Positions 1-9,786 of a stretch of 40,279 nucleotides of DNA are shown here, one piece after another. The stretch comes from Bacteroidota bacterium (GTDB lineage Bacteria; Bacteroidota; Bacteroidia; Bacteroidales; FEN-979). A model generated the notes under the pieces. It saw nothing but the letters and a program-made list of their open reading frames with translations, was not told the DNA's origin and ran no database searches. Positions within the stretch are counted from its first letter, which is position 1. Every line of letters begins with the position of its first letter. Made by a program: the position numbers and the translations under genes. The stretch lies in assembly GCA_026391835.1 (NCBI GenBank), contig JAPLDF010000024.1, forward strand, positions 1 to 40,279, written 5' to 3'.

Positions 1-111
1 CATATCCGTGATGTTTGGTGGTACTTACATCTAAGATACTGATTTCTAGGGCTTTATTATATTTATATTTTCATAATTTACTAACAATCAATTGTTTATA
101 TCCATTGAATT

Positions 112-528
112 TTAAAAGTTCAACCCTTGATTCACATTAATTATGAATTTCCTTTTTTCAAGTTCGGTCTTTGTAATCTCCATCTTTTTGATAAAGAGAT
201 TATTCCCCACAATATAATCCATGTTCATGTATTTTTTGATGGTATCGGCATCAAAGAAGTAAATGTTCAATTTTTTGTTGTAGCTGACATCTATATAATG
301 ATTCCAGTCATTGTTAAACAACGTCGCCCGTTTTACCGAATCGGCAGGTATTGGCTTACCCAGGTAGTATTCCGCAGTATTGAACCGGGTGATCGCCGTA
401 TCCGTGGTTGTGACATAAATGATGGTCCTTTTACTTCTATTCCGGATTTGCAGAGAAGAATCCCAGCTGTCCGTCGTACAGCTGAACGCGATAAAAACCA
501 TGACAACCAGGAGGGATTGACGTTTCAT
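112..528 (-). CDS. Small putative lipoprotein, function unknown
   Basis: A 138-residue protein when started at the ATG at 528; the open frame extends further upstream, but only this start gives a proper N-terminus (MKRQSLLVVMVFIAFSC), a short basic n-region, a hydrophobic core and a Cys at about residue 17 that would be lipidated. The mature part is short, polar and rich in Thr, Tyr, Asn and Lys, ending in a charged helix (KKMEITKTELEKRKF). No domain is recognised. It is separated from the next gene by about 500 bp of repeat-bearing DNA, so it is probably a single-gene unit. Outer-membrane or periplasmic anchoring is inferred from the signal only. Confidence 0.6.
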   Translation of the reverse strand: MKRQSLLVVMVFIAFSCTTDSWDSSLQIRNRSKRTIIYVTTTDTAITRFNTAEYYLGKPIPADSVKRATLFNNDWNHYIDVSYNKKLNIYFFDADTIKKYMNMDYIVGNNLFIKKMEITKTELEKRKFIINVNQGLNF

Positions 529-597
529 GGTATATTTCCTTTGATTAATCGTATTCTCATTTACCTTGCATTTACAATACAGCAAATACAGCCACAA

Positions 598-1026
598 AAA
601 TAATTAAAATTCCTGCTGAAATGCAGAAAAAGGGATCAAAAGGAATTTCTGGGGGGAATGGAACTTCGGATTTCAGATTTCACATCTCAAGAATAAATGA
701 CACCAGATATCCCAGCAACAGCAAGACCGACTCAGTAGGAGCCGAATATTGGTAGAATTGCAGGCACGTTCACAATCATCGGCCCTGTAGGGGCCGGATT
801 ATCCGCAATGGTAAAACAGATAATTATCATTTATAAACATCATAAATGGGTTGGTATTATGACATTCTGTTTTTTAAATATTCGGCCCCTACAGGGCCGG
901 CAAGCGTAAAAGATTAGCATAATTATTTCCTGATTTTAAGATGTGTTTATAGAATAGTCTCCAGGAGGAGGACACGGGCGGGGTCTTTTGCTGGCAGGGG
1001 ATTGTCGGGAACCCCGGTTTCTCCAT
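598..1026. other. Intergenic stretch without a gene
   Basis: No convincing coding frame. It holds the long inverted repeat at 780-900 and, at 733-750, a partial relative of the same motif (GTAGGAGCCGAATATT). Nothing else is supported. Confidence 0.6.
780..900. repeat. Long-range inverted repeat around a GTAGGGGCCG motif
   Basis: The left arm at 780-799 (CGGCCCTGTAGGGGCCGGAT) is the near-perfect reverse complement of the right arm at 880-900, with about 80 bp of A/T-rich DNA between. Each arm is itself partly self-complementary (GGCCC...GGGCC), so each can form its own small hairpin. Motifs of this kind recur as intergenic REP-like repeats in Bacteroidota genomes (from memory). No transposase of the RAYT type is present in the window. 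Confidence 0.6.
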
Positions 1027-1533
1027 TCACAGCAGCCTCAAATCATACCGTTGTTCTGTCAGTTGTCTGCCCCAACGGGTATGCGCCGTCGCGTCGGTAA
1101 TTGTAAAACCAACAGACCTATAAAGGTTTGCAGCTTCCAGTAAAAAATCAGCTGTCCACAAAAAGATGGATAAGTAACCACAACTTTTTGAAAAGGCGAT
1201 TGCCTCATGGATAAGTTTTTTACCGATCCCCAAACCCCTGTACGTTGGATGCAATAAAAACCATCTTAGTTGTGCCTCAGAATCATCGTGTTGAACGATT
1301 GTAATACACCCGACCATTTCCTCCCCCTGTTCGACAATCCAGGTTCGTTCCCGGCCGGATTTCGTCCTGAAAAACTCCGTAATTGCCGAAGCAACGTCGG
1401 TTTCAAAAGAAAGATCAAAGCCATATTCTTCAGCATACAGCAGGCCATGCAGGTGAATGACCGAACCGAGATCCCCGGGCCTGATGTTATGCCGTATTTG
1501 AATTGAAGGATCGCACATGGTGCCGGATATCAT
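1027..1533 (-). CDS. GNAT family N-acetyltransferase
   Basis: A 168-residue protein from the ATG at 1533; an ATG at 1518 is an alternative, but the A-rich bases before 1533 fit Bacteroidota starts better. The sequence has the GNAT core: an N-terminal stretch (IRHNIRPGDLGSVIHLHG), the beta-4 segment EAQLRWFLLHPTYRG, and the acetyl-CoA pyrophosphate loop RGLGIGKKL. The tail (ANLYRSVGFTITD) is the usual beta-6/alpha-4 region. It resembles the acetyltransferase half of MarR-GNAT fusions, here without the MarR domain. The acceptor substrate cannot be read from sequence. The gene begins 11 bp after the stop of the small lipoprotein gene at 1545-1859, so the two are probably co-transcribed. Confidence 0.85.
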   Translation of the reverse strand: MISGTMCDPSIQIRHNIRPGDLGSVIHLHGLLYAEEYGFDLSFETDVASAITEFFRTKSGRERTWIVEQGEEMVGCITIVQHDDSEAQLRWFLLHPTYRGLGIGKKLIHEAIAFSKSCGYLSIFLWTADFLLEAANLYRSVGFTITDATAHTRWGRQLTEQRYDLRLL

Positions 1534-1544
1534 GTTTCTATCAA

Positions 1545-1859
1545 TTACCGCTTCCTGTATGTCCTTGATGCTCCATGTCCTCCAAGAAAGCCCCATCCGC
1601 CACTTCCGAGAACAAATCCAAAGGCATACCAGATGCCATTGTTGTTCGGAGCAAAGACTGATACATCATCCCTCCAGAGCATAGCGATCAGGTCGATGGG
1701 GGCGATGATCCCATGCCACAGGCCGCTCCAGAACCCATAGGTTTGACCTTTGAGACATTCGGTGACAACTTCGTTGTTGGAGCATCCTGATAGGATCAGT
1801 GTGGTGGCAAACAGGACGAGGATAACCAGGGTTCCATTTGCCGGAATTAACTTTTTCAT
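1545..1859 (-). CDS. Small membrane lipoprotein of a conserved hypothetical family
   Basis: A 104-residue protein from the ATG at 1859. It starts with a lipoprotein signal (MKKLIPANG, a long hydrophobic run, then LILSGC). The mature portion is Trp/Gly-rich, with the striking segment GFWSGLWHGIIAPIDLIAML followed by a second hydrophobic Gly-rich segment (AFGFVLGSGGWGFLGG) and a basic tail (SRTYRKR). I recall similar small proteins as conserved hypotheticals in Bacteroidota, but no function is known to me. It is the first gene of a likely two-gene unit with the acetyltransferase just downstream. Confidence 0.7.
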   Translation of the reverse strand: MKKLIPANGTLVILVLFATTLILSGCSNNEVVTECLKGQTYGFWSGLWHGIIAPIDLIAMLWRDDVSVFAPNNNGIWYAFGFVLGSGGWGFLGGHGASRTYRKR

Positions 1860-2233
1860 GTCGATCATATTAAGTGTTTTGTTTCAATTTTTTCTTCCAA
1901 TCGGGCAGGCGGCAGTAAATAGATATTCCTGTCGGCCGGGTTAAGATGTCTTTTTACAATATCGTGGATAAGCAGTTTTGACATGGATGTGCATTATTTT
2001 CCAAATCTTTCACAAAGTTGAAGAATTTCTTCGTGTTTCTCTAACAAATTGATCAATTCATCATGCAAATAAACTCAAATTCAGCCAATAATTCTTTGCG
2101 CCAATACATTCCTATTTGATAACTATATTGAATGCATTGCCAAAAAAACCACCTGTCAAGCCCGGAAATGAGGCTGTAATAAGGAAAATGTCCTTATCTC
2201 TAAAGTATTAATTCCAGGGAAAAAACAGGCAAC
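1860..2233. other. Intergenic stretch without a gene
   Basis: About 370 bp between two minus-strand genes. It should hold the promoter of the small lipoprotein gene, but no clear -33/-7 pair, hairpin or repeat was recognised. Confidence 0.5.
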
Positions 2234-3616
2234 TTACTGTTTCGCGATCAGGTAACTGTATGGCTGCAGAACAAGCTGTGTGGCCATCGTGATGCTTTCG
2301 CCTGTCATGGCATCTGTCCACGTGGTATTTTGAAGCGGGAGGGGCAATGCAAATGTGATGACACTGTCCCTCAGGTTGGAAACGACCAGGACTTTCTCTC
2401 CCGCCAGTTCTTTGGTAAATGCGCTGATATCCGCATCGCCGTATGAGGATAGCTGGCCGCGCCGCATCGCTGCACTGGTGCTCCTGAAAAGCAGGATCTT
2501 TTTATATTCGGCCATGATGTCGGGGTTCAGGGTCCAGTCAATTTTTCTCGAGGTAAACGGGAAAACGATCCTGAAAGGAGTTCCAACCTCCTGCCCGTTG
2601 TATACCATGGGTACCCCTTTCATGCATGCGGTTACCACGAAAGCCGCCATGGAACCCTTCCTGCCCCCGAACAGATCGAGCGGCGTGCCATCGGAACCAT
2701 TCACATCGTGGTTGGTGGTGTAACGCACCACCTGCTGGCCATTGGTTGCATTGGTGTATTCGGTGTTGTTCATGTTGTTGATCTGCATTACAGAGACATT
2801 GCTGCTGTAAATGGTTTTCAGCAGCCCGTAATAGCTGAAGCCAAAGATGTAATCAAATCCCGCAAGGAAGTTGGCCGTACGTTTGCCCTCGGCCAGGATC
2901 AGCAGCTTGTGGGTTGAAATGTGCCGGAGGGTATCGATGGCCTGCGTCCAGAAATCGAGCGGCGGACCGTCGGCATAGTCACAACGGAAACCATCCACAT
3001 TGGCTGCAAAGACCCAGTATTTCATGTCCCAGATCATCTGCAGGCGCATGGCCGGGTTGGTAAATTCGAGCTGGGCAACATCGTTCCATCCCATTCCCGG
3101 CGGACTGACAACATTCCCCGAGCCATCCTGCATGTACCAGTTTTTGTGGCTGGTGATCCAGCCATTGTCCCAGGAGGTATGGTTTGCAACCCAGTCAAGT
3201 ATGACACACATGTTCCTGCTGTGAGCGCCATCGACAAGGCTGCGCAAGTCGGCCAGGGTGCCGAATTCGGTATTCACGGCGGTATAGTTTTTCACGCAGT
3301 AGGGTGAGTTTACCGACTTCACCTTACCCACCGGGTAGATTGGCATGAGGTAGATCACATTCACCCCCAGCGCCTTTATCGAATCAAGCCGGGCAATGAC
3401 GCCCTGGAAGTTGGCCTGCTGGCTGAAAGCCCGCATGTTCACCTGGTAAATGACCGCGTCCTGCCGGTCGGGGACATTGCCGAACGGTGTGCCATATTGC
3501 GAAGGGGTTGTATCGGTAACGGGCGGTATAACCGGGGTGATGACCGTGGATGCCGGCTCCTTGCTGCAGGCCAGCATGATGCACAGGAACAGAAGTAAAA
3601 AGAAATTTCTTTTCAA
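2234..3616 (-). CDS. GH13 alpha-amylase family lipoprotein
   Basis: A 460-residue putative alpha-glucan hydrolase with a lipoprotein signal (MKRNFFLLLFLCIMLACSKE, Cys at residue 17). All GH13 conserved regions are visible: region I DWVANHT near residue 140, region II GFRCDYAD near 208 with the nucleophile Asp near 212, region III ILAEG with the acid/base Glu near 242, and region IV TTNHD near 300 with the transition-state Asp. A short beta-sandwich domain C closes the protein (DAMTGESITMATQLVLQPYS). It should act on starch-like glucans at the cell surface or in the periplasm. No SusC/SusD pair lies beside it, so it is not in a classical polysaccharide locus within this window. The start is TTG at 3616, directly preceded by an 11-C tract, which is unusual. 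Exact specificity (amylase, cyclomaltodextrinase or other) is not decided. Confidence 0.9.
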   Translation of the reverse strand: MKRNFFLLLFLCIMLACSKEPASTVITPVIPPVTDTTPSQYGTPFGNVPDRQDAVIYQVNMRAFSQQANFQGVIARLDSIKALGVNVIYLMPIYPVGKVKSVNSPYCVKNYTAVNTEFGTLADLRSLVDGAHSRNMCVILDWVANHTSWDNGWITSHKNWYMQDGSGNVVSPPGMGWNDVAQLEFTNPAMRLQMIWDMKYWVFAANVDGFRCDYADGPPLDFWTQAIDTLRHISTHKLLILAEGKRTANFLAGFDYIFGFSYYGLLKTIYSSNVSVMQINNMNNTEYTNATNGQQVVRYTTNHDVNGSDGTPLDLFGGRKGSMAAFVVTACMKGVPMVYNGQEVGTPFRIVFPFTSRKIDWTLNPDIMAEYKKILLFRSTSAAMRRGQLSSYGDADISAFTKELAGEKVLVVSNLRDSVITFALPLPLQNTTWTDAMTGESITMATQLVLQPYSYLIAKQ

Positions 3617-3617
3617 T

Positions 3618-3628
3618 GGGGGGGGGGG
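3618..3628. repeat. G11/C11 homopolymer at the start of the GH13 gene
   Basis: Eleven consecutive G on the plus strand, read as C11 on the coding strand, end one base before the TTG start codon of the GH13 lipoprotein. Such tracts slip during replication. Here it occupies the place where the ribosome binds, so length changes would alter initiation context rather than the reading frame. Confidence 0.75.
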
Positions 3629-3785
3629 AATTTAATACGATGGCAAAGGTAGGTTATAAATCTGTCCCTTAAGTCAAATCCCTCCTTTCACAGGTTGATG
3701 CCATATTCAGGACAGGTTCTCAGGCATGCGGGACAATTGGCCCATCCCTCCGTGCTGAGACAGGCTGGTCAACAAAAAGCGGATG

Positions 3786-6700
3786 CTATTGCCTGATGAT
3801 CCTGGCGGTTCCGGAAATTTTTGCTGAAACAACCTTCAGCAGGTAAATACCCGCCGGTGCCTGTGAGAGGGAAAGTTCATATTGATTTCCTCCATGAAGA
3901 TTCTTCGATATGATCTTTTCGCCGTTCATTGTGTAGATTTCGGCATGGATATTCTCCTGTGGATCCATCCCTTTCACGTCTAACACAAATGTGCCGTTTG
4001 TCGGATTGGGGCTGACCCTGAAGTGTGGTTGTACCAGGATGAGGGTGCCTGGTCCTTCGCCCGGTGTATTCGTGACCATGGAGGCCGATTTGGTGCCGCA
4101 ATACTGGCCGGTTGTGGTGATGTAACCATGCATGTAGCCGCCTTCGAAAACCAGGGTCCCCGGCAGGTAGTCTATCCACTGCCCGGCGATCATGGTAACA
4201 TTCGCACCGTTTTCCACTGTGAAGCTGCTGTCATTCCCGGCTACCGTGATGGACTGGGCGGCATTGAAACACTGCGTACCGGCGATATCCATATTCCGAA
4301 GAACCGTGACGCCGGCAATACCGCTCACCGACATGATCACTGTATTGGAACTGACCGGAGCATTCGGGGGGCAGTTTAAATTCGGGACCATAACACAGGT
4401 GATCACATCTCCGTCGCCGGGAATATAGGTATAGGTTACGCTTGTCGCCCCGGAGATCGTGATCCCGTTCACGGTCCACGTGTAAGCCGGTGCCGGCCCT
4501 CCGTTTGCTGGGGTTGCGGTAAAGGTCACGTCGGTACCGGGGTTGGCCGGATTGGCAGAAGCGCTGACGGTGACACTTGCCGGAAGCGGCGGATTAGCGG
4601 TCCTGGTCACGGCAAGCATGGCGTCATTGGCCGGTGTGTTATCCCCGGTTAACCCGGTGGTGGCGTTGAACGTATAAGCCCCCGGGGTATTCATGCCGAT
4701 CGTGGAAGGCATTGTAACATCCAGGGTGGCAAGGGAAGCCAGGGTGCCGCTGCTGATGACCGTGTTGCTGCTGTACCCTCCCGTAGCGGTCACAGAAACT
4801 GTCACCGGGTTATCGGAGAAATTCAGGATGGTGGCGGAAAAGTTTTTTATGGTTACAGTAACCGGTTCCGCATTGGTGTAGCACGACAACGCCGCCGGCG
4901 ACACCAGGGCGGTTGCTCCCATATCGGGAGGTGCAGGAGCCGTAAACTCATCAGCCCCTACATCGGGGGTTGTCAGGCTCCTGGTTTGATTGTCGATATC
5001 AATGGCAATCCCGTTTATGGGTGTTCCCAGGTTATCCAGGGCGGTACCGGTAGCGGCCACGATATGCAGGTCGGCGGAGGAGGCAAAAACCGGGATGACA
5101 TTGCTGGAATGTGCGTCTTTCCCGGTCGCAGCCTGCCACGCCCCCAGTGTGGCCACATCCGTACCCAGGTAAGAACAGAGCATGCCCTGCGCACCGGATA
5201 CGGCATAATCGTTGTAATCGAGGTTGTTATATGCCATATTGGCTGCCGCAGTGTAAACCGCATAGTTTTTCGACCCTGAACCGGAAACGTTGGTGTTGTT
5301 CATGGAGTTCATGAAAATATTATCCCGGATATCCAGTCCCGACGACCCGCTTCCGGCATAGAGCGCAGCAGCATGGCACACAGAGGGGTTGCTGTAGGTT
5401 CCATACATGCTCACAGAATTATAACAGAGGCTGATCCCGCCGGCAATGGTTGTAAGGTCCTGGTTAATGCCGATCATTCCGATTCCGATCCCGATAAAGG
5501 TTGCGCTGATGAACCCCGAGCTGTTATAACCCCCTATGCCACTGATGAAATTGTTGGAAATGGTCAGCGCACTTGCGGTCAGCCCTGTTCCAACAGTAAT
5601 GCCCCTTGCGCCCCAGCCATCGCCCGAGTAATTGTTGACACAGTTAATGATGTTCCTGCTTACACCCGATGAGACGAACCCCGTCTCCAGCGACATGCCG
5701 ACAGGGAGACCGGCCGTCGACCTGACACTGATGGTGTCCTCGTTGACGGAACAGTTTACCCCGTTACCCAGCTGGATCCCGATAGCGGGATTCACCGCAT
5801 TGATCGTTACGGAATTCCGGCTCACGACCAAGCTGTCCATCCCGCCGCTGCTGACGGCGGCGGTGCCAAATGCATAAATGCCAATGTCGGCGCCGGTGAT
5901 TGCATTATTCTGCAACAAAACATTGTCGTTATCCGACCCGGCTGTACCGGGCGTCAATCCGCCGAGCGTGATGCCATATCCCGTACCACTGCTTACAGCG
6001 GTGCCGACATTGCAGTTTTTAATGGTGATATGGGTGCAACCCTGACCAGGTCCATAGCTTTCCAGGGCGACTGCCGTTGGATTGAGGGTGCTGGTGTTGG
6101 TGATGGTCAGGCTCCGGTCTGCCAGTCCGCAGTTGCTGCCATCGATGGTCACATAGCTGGCATTGACAAACTTGATCACGGGGCTTTCCGACCAATTTTC
6201 GCTGATGACGACGTTGGTGTTCCAATTGGCAGGCCTGATGGTAAGGGTATGCGTGGCATCTGCGGTAGGGTTGGCCATGAAGGTTGCAGAATGATAGCTG
6301 GCATCCGTCAGCAGGAAGGTTACCGGCCCTGCCAGGCATGATTGGTTGTATGCATCGGCGGCAGTCTGCAGATCGGGATAATCTTTATTTGCCCCAACCG
6401 TGTGTTGCCCCGACAAGCTGGGTTTAACGATATAGAAATTCGGGTATGTTGGCGGCGTGATCACCGTGTTTACATCGGTCGCCACAAGGCCGGCCGAAGG
6501 ATTCGAAATGAGGTTGTTCGCAGCGGAAGAATCCTGGGCGATGATAAAATAATGAACCGAGTCGCCGACCGGGACATTTGATACTGCGATTTTAAATTTC
6601 CAGGTCCCGTTGACACCATTCCCTGACATCAGCTGTCCGGTGAGCGGACCCAGCCAACTGCCGGAACCTGTTTTGTAATAGATCTTGGGCATCAGCTCAC

Positions 6701-6953
6701 CGGTAACAGGAACACCCGTGATGTCGGTAATGGTCACTCCCGTTAAAAAGCGGGTGGAATCACTGCATGTGGCAGGGAGCGGCGTATAGGTAATTACCGG
6801 GGGAGTAAGATCCAGGTTGGCACCATTAAATTCAGTTGCACCGATACCGGGCCTGGTCGCATTGCGGGTGTCCCCGCCGCTCACGGTAGCCTGGGCCAGT
6901 GATGTTGCGGCTACCAGCAACACCAGGTTGACGAGTAGTATGATCTTTTTCAT
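3786..6953 (-). CDS. T9SS-sorted secreted beta-helix protein
   Basis: A 1055-residue secreted protein. Order of parts: signal peptide (MKKIILLVNLVLLVAATSLAQ); an Ig-like region with a TWKFKIAVSNVPVGDSVHYF segment; a right-handed parallel beta-helix from about residue 185 to 650, with recurring Asn/Ser-rich rungs (VTIDGSNCGL, ITIKNCNVG, LLQNNAITG); the closing sequence DVGADEF; a CARDB-like domain (PVTVTIKNFSATILNFSD); an Ig-like domain (PAPAYTWTVNGITISGATS); and a T9SS sorting domain (FRVSPNPTNGTFVLDV to the C-terminal GTARIIRQ). The same helix-plus-DVGADEF-plus-CARDB module occurs three times in the giant protein at 28109-36205. Beta-helices of this type bind or cleave polysaccharides, but no catalytic motif is evident, so adhesion is as likely as enzymatic activity. 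Confidence 0.85.
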   Translation of the reverse strand: MKKIILLVNLVLLVAATSLAQATVSGGDTRNATRPGIGATEFNGANLDLTPPVITYTPLPATCSDSTRFLTGVTITDITGVPVTGELMPKIYYKTGSGSWLGPLTGQLMSGNGVNGTWKFKIAVSNVPVGDSVHYFIIAQDSSAANNLISNPSAGLVATDVNTVITPPTYPNFYIVKPSLSGQHTVGANKDYPDLQTAADAYNQSCLAGPVTFLLTDASYHSATFMANPTADATHTLTIRPANWNTNVVISENWSESPVIKFVNASYVTIDGSNCGLADRSLTITNTSTLNPTAVALESYGPGQGCTHITIKNCNVGTAVSSGTGYGITLGGLTPGTAGSDNDNVLLQNNAITGADIGIYAFGTAAVSSGGMDSLVVSRNSVTINAVNPAIGIQLGNGVNCSVNEDTISVRSTAGLPVGMSLETGFVSSGVSRNIINCVNNYSGDGWGARGITVGTGLTASALTISNNFISGIGGYNSSGFISATFIGIGIGMIGINQDLTTIAGGISLCYNSVSMYGTYSNPSVCHAAALYAGSGSSGLDIRDNIFMNSMNNTNVSGSGSKNYAVYTAAANMAYNNLDYNDYAVSGAQGMLCSYLGTDVATLGAWQAATGKDAHSSNVIPVFASSADLHIVAATGTALDNLGTPINGIAIDIDNQTRSLTTPDVGADEFTAPAPPDMGATALVSPAALSCYTNAEPVTVTIKNFSATILNFSDNPVTVSVTATGGYSSNTVISSGTLASLATLDVTMPSTIGMNTPGAYTFNATTGLTGDNTPANDAMLAVTRTANPPLPASVTVSASANPANPGTDVTFTATPANGGPAPAYTWTVNGITISGATSVTYTYIPGDGDVITCVMVPNLNCPPNAPVSSNTVIMSVSGIAGVTVLRNMDIAGTQCFNAAQSITVAGNDSSFTVENGANVTMIAGQWIDYLPGTLVFEGGYMHGYITTTGQYCGTKSASMVTNTPGEGPGTLILVQPHFRVSPNPTNGTFVLDVKGMDPQENIHAEIYTMNGEKIISKNLHGGNQYELSLSQAPAGIYLLKVVSAKISGTARIIRQ

Positions 6954-7035
6954 GTTCGTTCGTATTTATGAGATTCTTCTGGATTCCCGGGTTCACCGGC
7001 ATCGGTTTAAAAGGCAAAATAAAAGAAGGCGGGGG

Positions 7036-9231
7036 TCACTGAACCGTGTTATAACCCCTGTACACAAACTGGAACCCCTGTTGAAATTTCAGGTAGGCAG
7101 GAACAGACACGGGGAATTTCGGGGTTTCGAAATAATACTGAACACCGGCGGTGTAACTCTTGCCGGTATTGATCTTTACAGTACCGGCATTGCAAGCCGA
7201 ATCTGCCTGCGTGAGGTTGAATTTCGCCGTCACCACATTCCCCGGAACATAGGAAGATGAGTTTCCAGGGCCGGAAAACCCAATATTTACAAAGCAGGTG
7301 GAGTCGACCGGCATATTGTAATACATTTTATAATAGCCCCAGGCCTGCAGGGTATCACTGATGCCGGTTTCCCGGTCGGCAGGGACTTCCGATCCTGTCG
7401 CTACATCAAGCGTCCAGGCATCGCCTATCGCATAGTAATCACTTTTTGACGGGGTGGTCCCCGTCCACCACATGGCTCCGGCCGTGTTATATGGATAGGA
7501 AAATTTGTTGGTGGTTACCCTCTTCAGGTCACTCTTTGAACCGGTTGCCTCAAAGGGAACATTCAGTGAATTCCCCCCCAGGGCCTTGTTGAAATGGGTG
7601 AAATCAAACGCCCCGGACAGCGGTTTCCACCCGTTGGTTATCTGCGAATTTGATAGCAACAAGGAGCCCCAGGGCCACGCGGCGGAAAAGAACCCCAACT
7701 TCAGGGTGCAGAGTGCTGTTTTTGTTGTCGTGAACTGAGTGAGGTTTGCCGGATTGTAGTACCTGATGGTAACAGAACCGGTGATTGGGCTATAATGAAC
7801 CCAGGGATCGATGGAACTGTTGTCCTGGACCTGAATATTCATTTTTCCGTCCGGCCAGCTGTTGCCATTATCCTCGTACGATTCAAAATGGTAAACATTC
7901 CACCGGTAATCGGGATGGCAGGTGTTGGTTTGATCCCAGGATGTATAAGGGATCCGGCTTATCGTAACTGTCATAGGATTTGCACTCACCGCATTGGATC
8001 CGATGACCAGGTTCAGGGGCGCTAAAGGATTGAAGGCGTAATCATGGGGAATAAAAACATGTCCGCACATGACCGGGTATGGAATATACAAAGCACTATA
8101 GATCTCATTGGCAACAAGCTGTGCCCGTGCCAGTACGCTGCCGAAGAGCTCGTCGGGTGCAATACCCGCCGCGGCATAACCCATATCATGTTGAAAAATG
8201 TTTATATCCCTGTATTCATTGAGGTTTGCAACCAGCGAATCAACGGTTGAAAGGAAGCAGGTAACTTCCGGCTTGATGCTTGGAACAACGGTCGCACACC
8301 AGAAAATACTGTCCAGACTCCTGGTATCGCCCGGATTTATCACATTACATGCATTTAAGTAAACGATGGCAGCCTGGAACTGTACGTTTACAGCGGTCAA
8401 AAAATAACTTTCCAGCATCGAATAGGCTTCCATGGCCTGCTCATTGGTCCTCACAACAGAAGCTCCTGTGAATAGCGGGACCAGCGTGTTTTCAAAGGCG
8501 GCAAGTGCCGGGGCCGCATTTGTACTGCTGGGAAGAATGTCATCCTTGATACTGAGGATGATATGTGTCATGTTGGAACTTTGCGGGGCGCTATAAATAC
8601 TCTGCGCATATTGCGGCGCAGAGGCTATAGCCAGGTCCATGGTGCGAATATTATCGGGATTGGTGGAATCAGCATAATAATTCGCTGCAGCATTGGAATA
8701 AAACAGGAGTCCACTCGGTGACCCCGGATCCATAACTGCCTGGATATTGACAACCTGCGCATTAATATCAGCAGATGCCAAAAGTGATGTCAACTTACCC
8801 ATATCTATGCTCAGGGCTTCTCCCATTGCATTAATGTTGTCTGACAGAACTTTAAGCTGACCATTGATGGAGTCCAGGCTTTGTTTGATTTCCTGAAATT
8901 CATTGTTGGATTTAGGTTTCGGTTTCGGTAAATCAAGCAACAAGCTAATGAGTTCCAAACCTATACTGACATATTCCGCGTCGCCGGTGACTGCTTCCCC
9001 CAGTTTTGGCATGATGGAGGCCGGAAAAATGGAATGATTCCTGATTTCCCGTTCCGTCATCATGATTAATGGTTTATCGGCAAATACATCCGGCGTAATA
9101 AAGGAGGATGGACCTCCGCCAACCGGGATGTAATGAACATCATACTTTCTGCAGGAACTGGTTCCGGCAACAACCAGCGCAACCATCATGGCCAGCAACA
9201 AGGTTTTTCGGAGGATGTAATGAGTTTTCAT
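7036..9231 (-). CDS. Large putative lipoprotein with helical N-terminal half, function unknown
   Basis: A 731-residue protein with a lipoprotein signal ending in AGTSSC (Cys about residue 27). Residues 100-160 are strongly helical with heptad-like spacing (EIKQSLDSINGQLKVLSDNI), followed by a longer mostly helical stretch to about 390. The C-terminal half is beta-rich with many aromatic and Asn/Ser/Thr residues (SITGSVTIRYYNPANLTQF and similar). The helix-bundle-then-beta layout is reminiscent of membrane-active or insecticidal-type proteins, but this is architecture only and I do not recognise a family. No T9SS tail is present. It lies 83 bp upstream of the beta-helix T9SS gene on the same strand and may be co-transcribed with it. 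Confidence 0.7.
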   Translation of the reverse strand: MKTHYILRKTLLLAMMVALVVAGTSSCRKYDVHYIPVGGGPSSFITPDVFADKPLIMMTEREIRNHSIFPASIMPKLGEAVTGDAEYVSIGLELISLLLDLPKPKPKSNNEFQEIKQSLDSINGQLKVLSDNINAMGEALSIDMGKLTSLLASADINAQVVNIQAVMDPGSPSGLLFYSNAAANYYADSTNPDNIRTMDLAIASAPQYAQSIYSAPQSSNMTHIILSIKDDILPSSTNAAPALAAFENTLVPLFTGASVVRTNEQAMEAYSMLESYFLTAVNVQFQAAIVYLNACNVINPGDTRSLDSIFWCATVVPSIKPEVTCFLSTVDSLVANLNEYRDINIFQHDMGYAAAGIAPDELFGSVLARAQLVANEIYSALYIPYPVMCGHVFIPHDYAFNPLAPLNLVIGSNAVSANPMTVTISRIPYTSWDQTNTCHPDYRWNVYHFESYEDNGNSWPDGKMNIQVQDNSSIDPWVHYSPITGSVTIRYYNPANLTQFTTTKTALCTLKLGFFSAAWPWGSLLLSNSQITNGWKPLSGAFDFTHFNKALGGNSLNVPFEATGSKSDLKRVTTNKFSYPYNTAGAMWWTGTTPSKSDYYAIGDAWTLDVATGSEVPADRETGISDTLQAWGYYKMYYNMPVDSTCFVNIGFSGPGNSSSYVPGNVVTAKFNLTQADSACNAGTVKINTGKSYTAGVQYYFETPKFPVSVPAYLKFQQGFQFVYRGYNTVQ

Positions 9232-9786
9232 GGGTTCTGTGGTTTAGTTGTTCATCGTACCCGGGTTTGCAGGAATGGCAGTATAATAGGGTTCCTCCCG
9301 TCTTTGAAGCCTTCAGGGAAAGAAATTTGCTGGTCAATAAAGCAGGCCGGTACCGTTCGGACCAGGACCGGAAAAGAGCGAAAGGGACATATTTTGGACG
9401 AATTGTTCGGAGTCATGGAAGTAAGATGTGAGTATTGGCAGATTCACGGGAGTAAGGCTACTCACCCGGAAAAACACAGCATCAGGCCTACGATTGGAAA
9501 GATGATCATTGTTTATTCTTTCACAAGTCAAAGATACAAATTAAATAATATCAACCCCGTAAATAATCTTTTCTTTAATCCCTGCAAACACAAAGCGAAA
9601 AAATACGCATGCGGATCAGGCATTTCAACGCTTGACCGGCCATGTGCGGCGGGTGTACTTTTACACCATCAAAACGGAACAGTAAACGTTACGAAACATC
9701 TTGATCTTTTAAACAAAAAAACAAGGCTTCAGCGGATTCGTGCCTGAAACCTGGTCATTAAAATAACACTAAAAAACAAAAAAATT
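9232..9786. other. Divergent intergenic region without a supported gene
   Basis: About 555 bp between a minus-strand and a plus-strand gene, so it should carry two outward promoters. Short open frames exist here but show no signal, motif or codon pattern that supports them. The last 60 bp before 9787 are A-rich, as expected for a Bacteroidota leader. Confidence 0.5.

Noticed and set aside
127-603. 158-codon plus-strand frame opposite the first lipoprotein gene
   Set aside because: Antisense shadow; only the minus strand has a lipoprotein signal and sensible start.
9133-9747. 204-codon open frame on the plus strand upstream of the short secreted protein
   Set aside because: Its first part is antisense to the lipoprotein gene, the rest is non-coding in composition, and no motif or signal is present.
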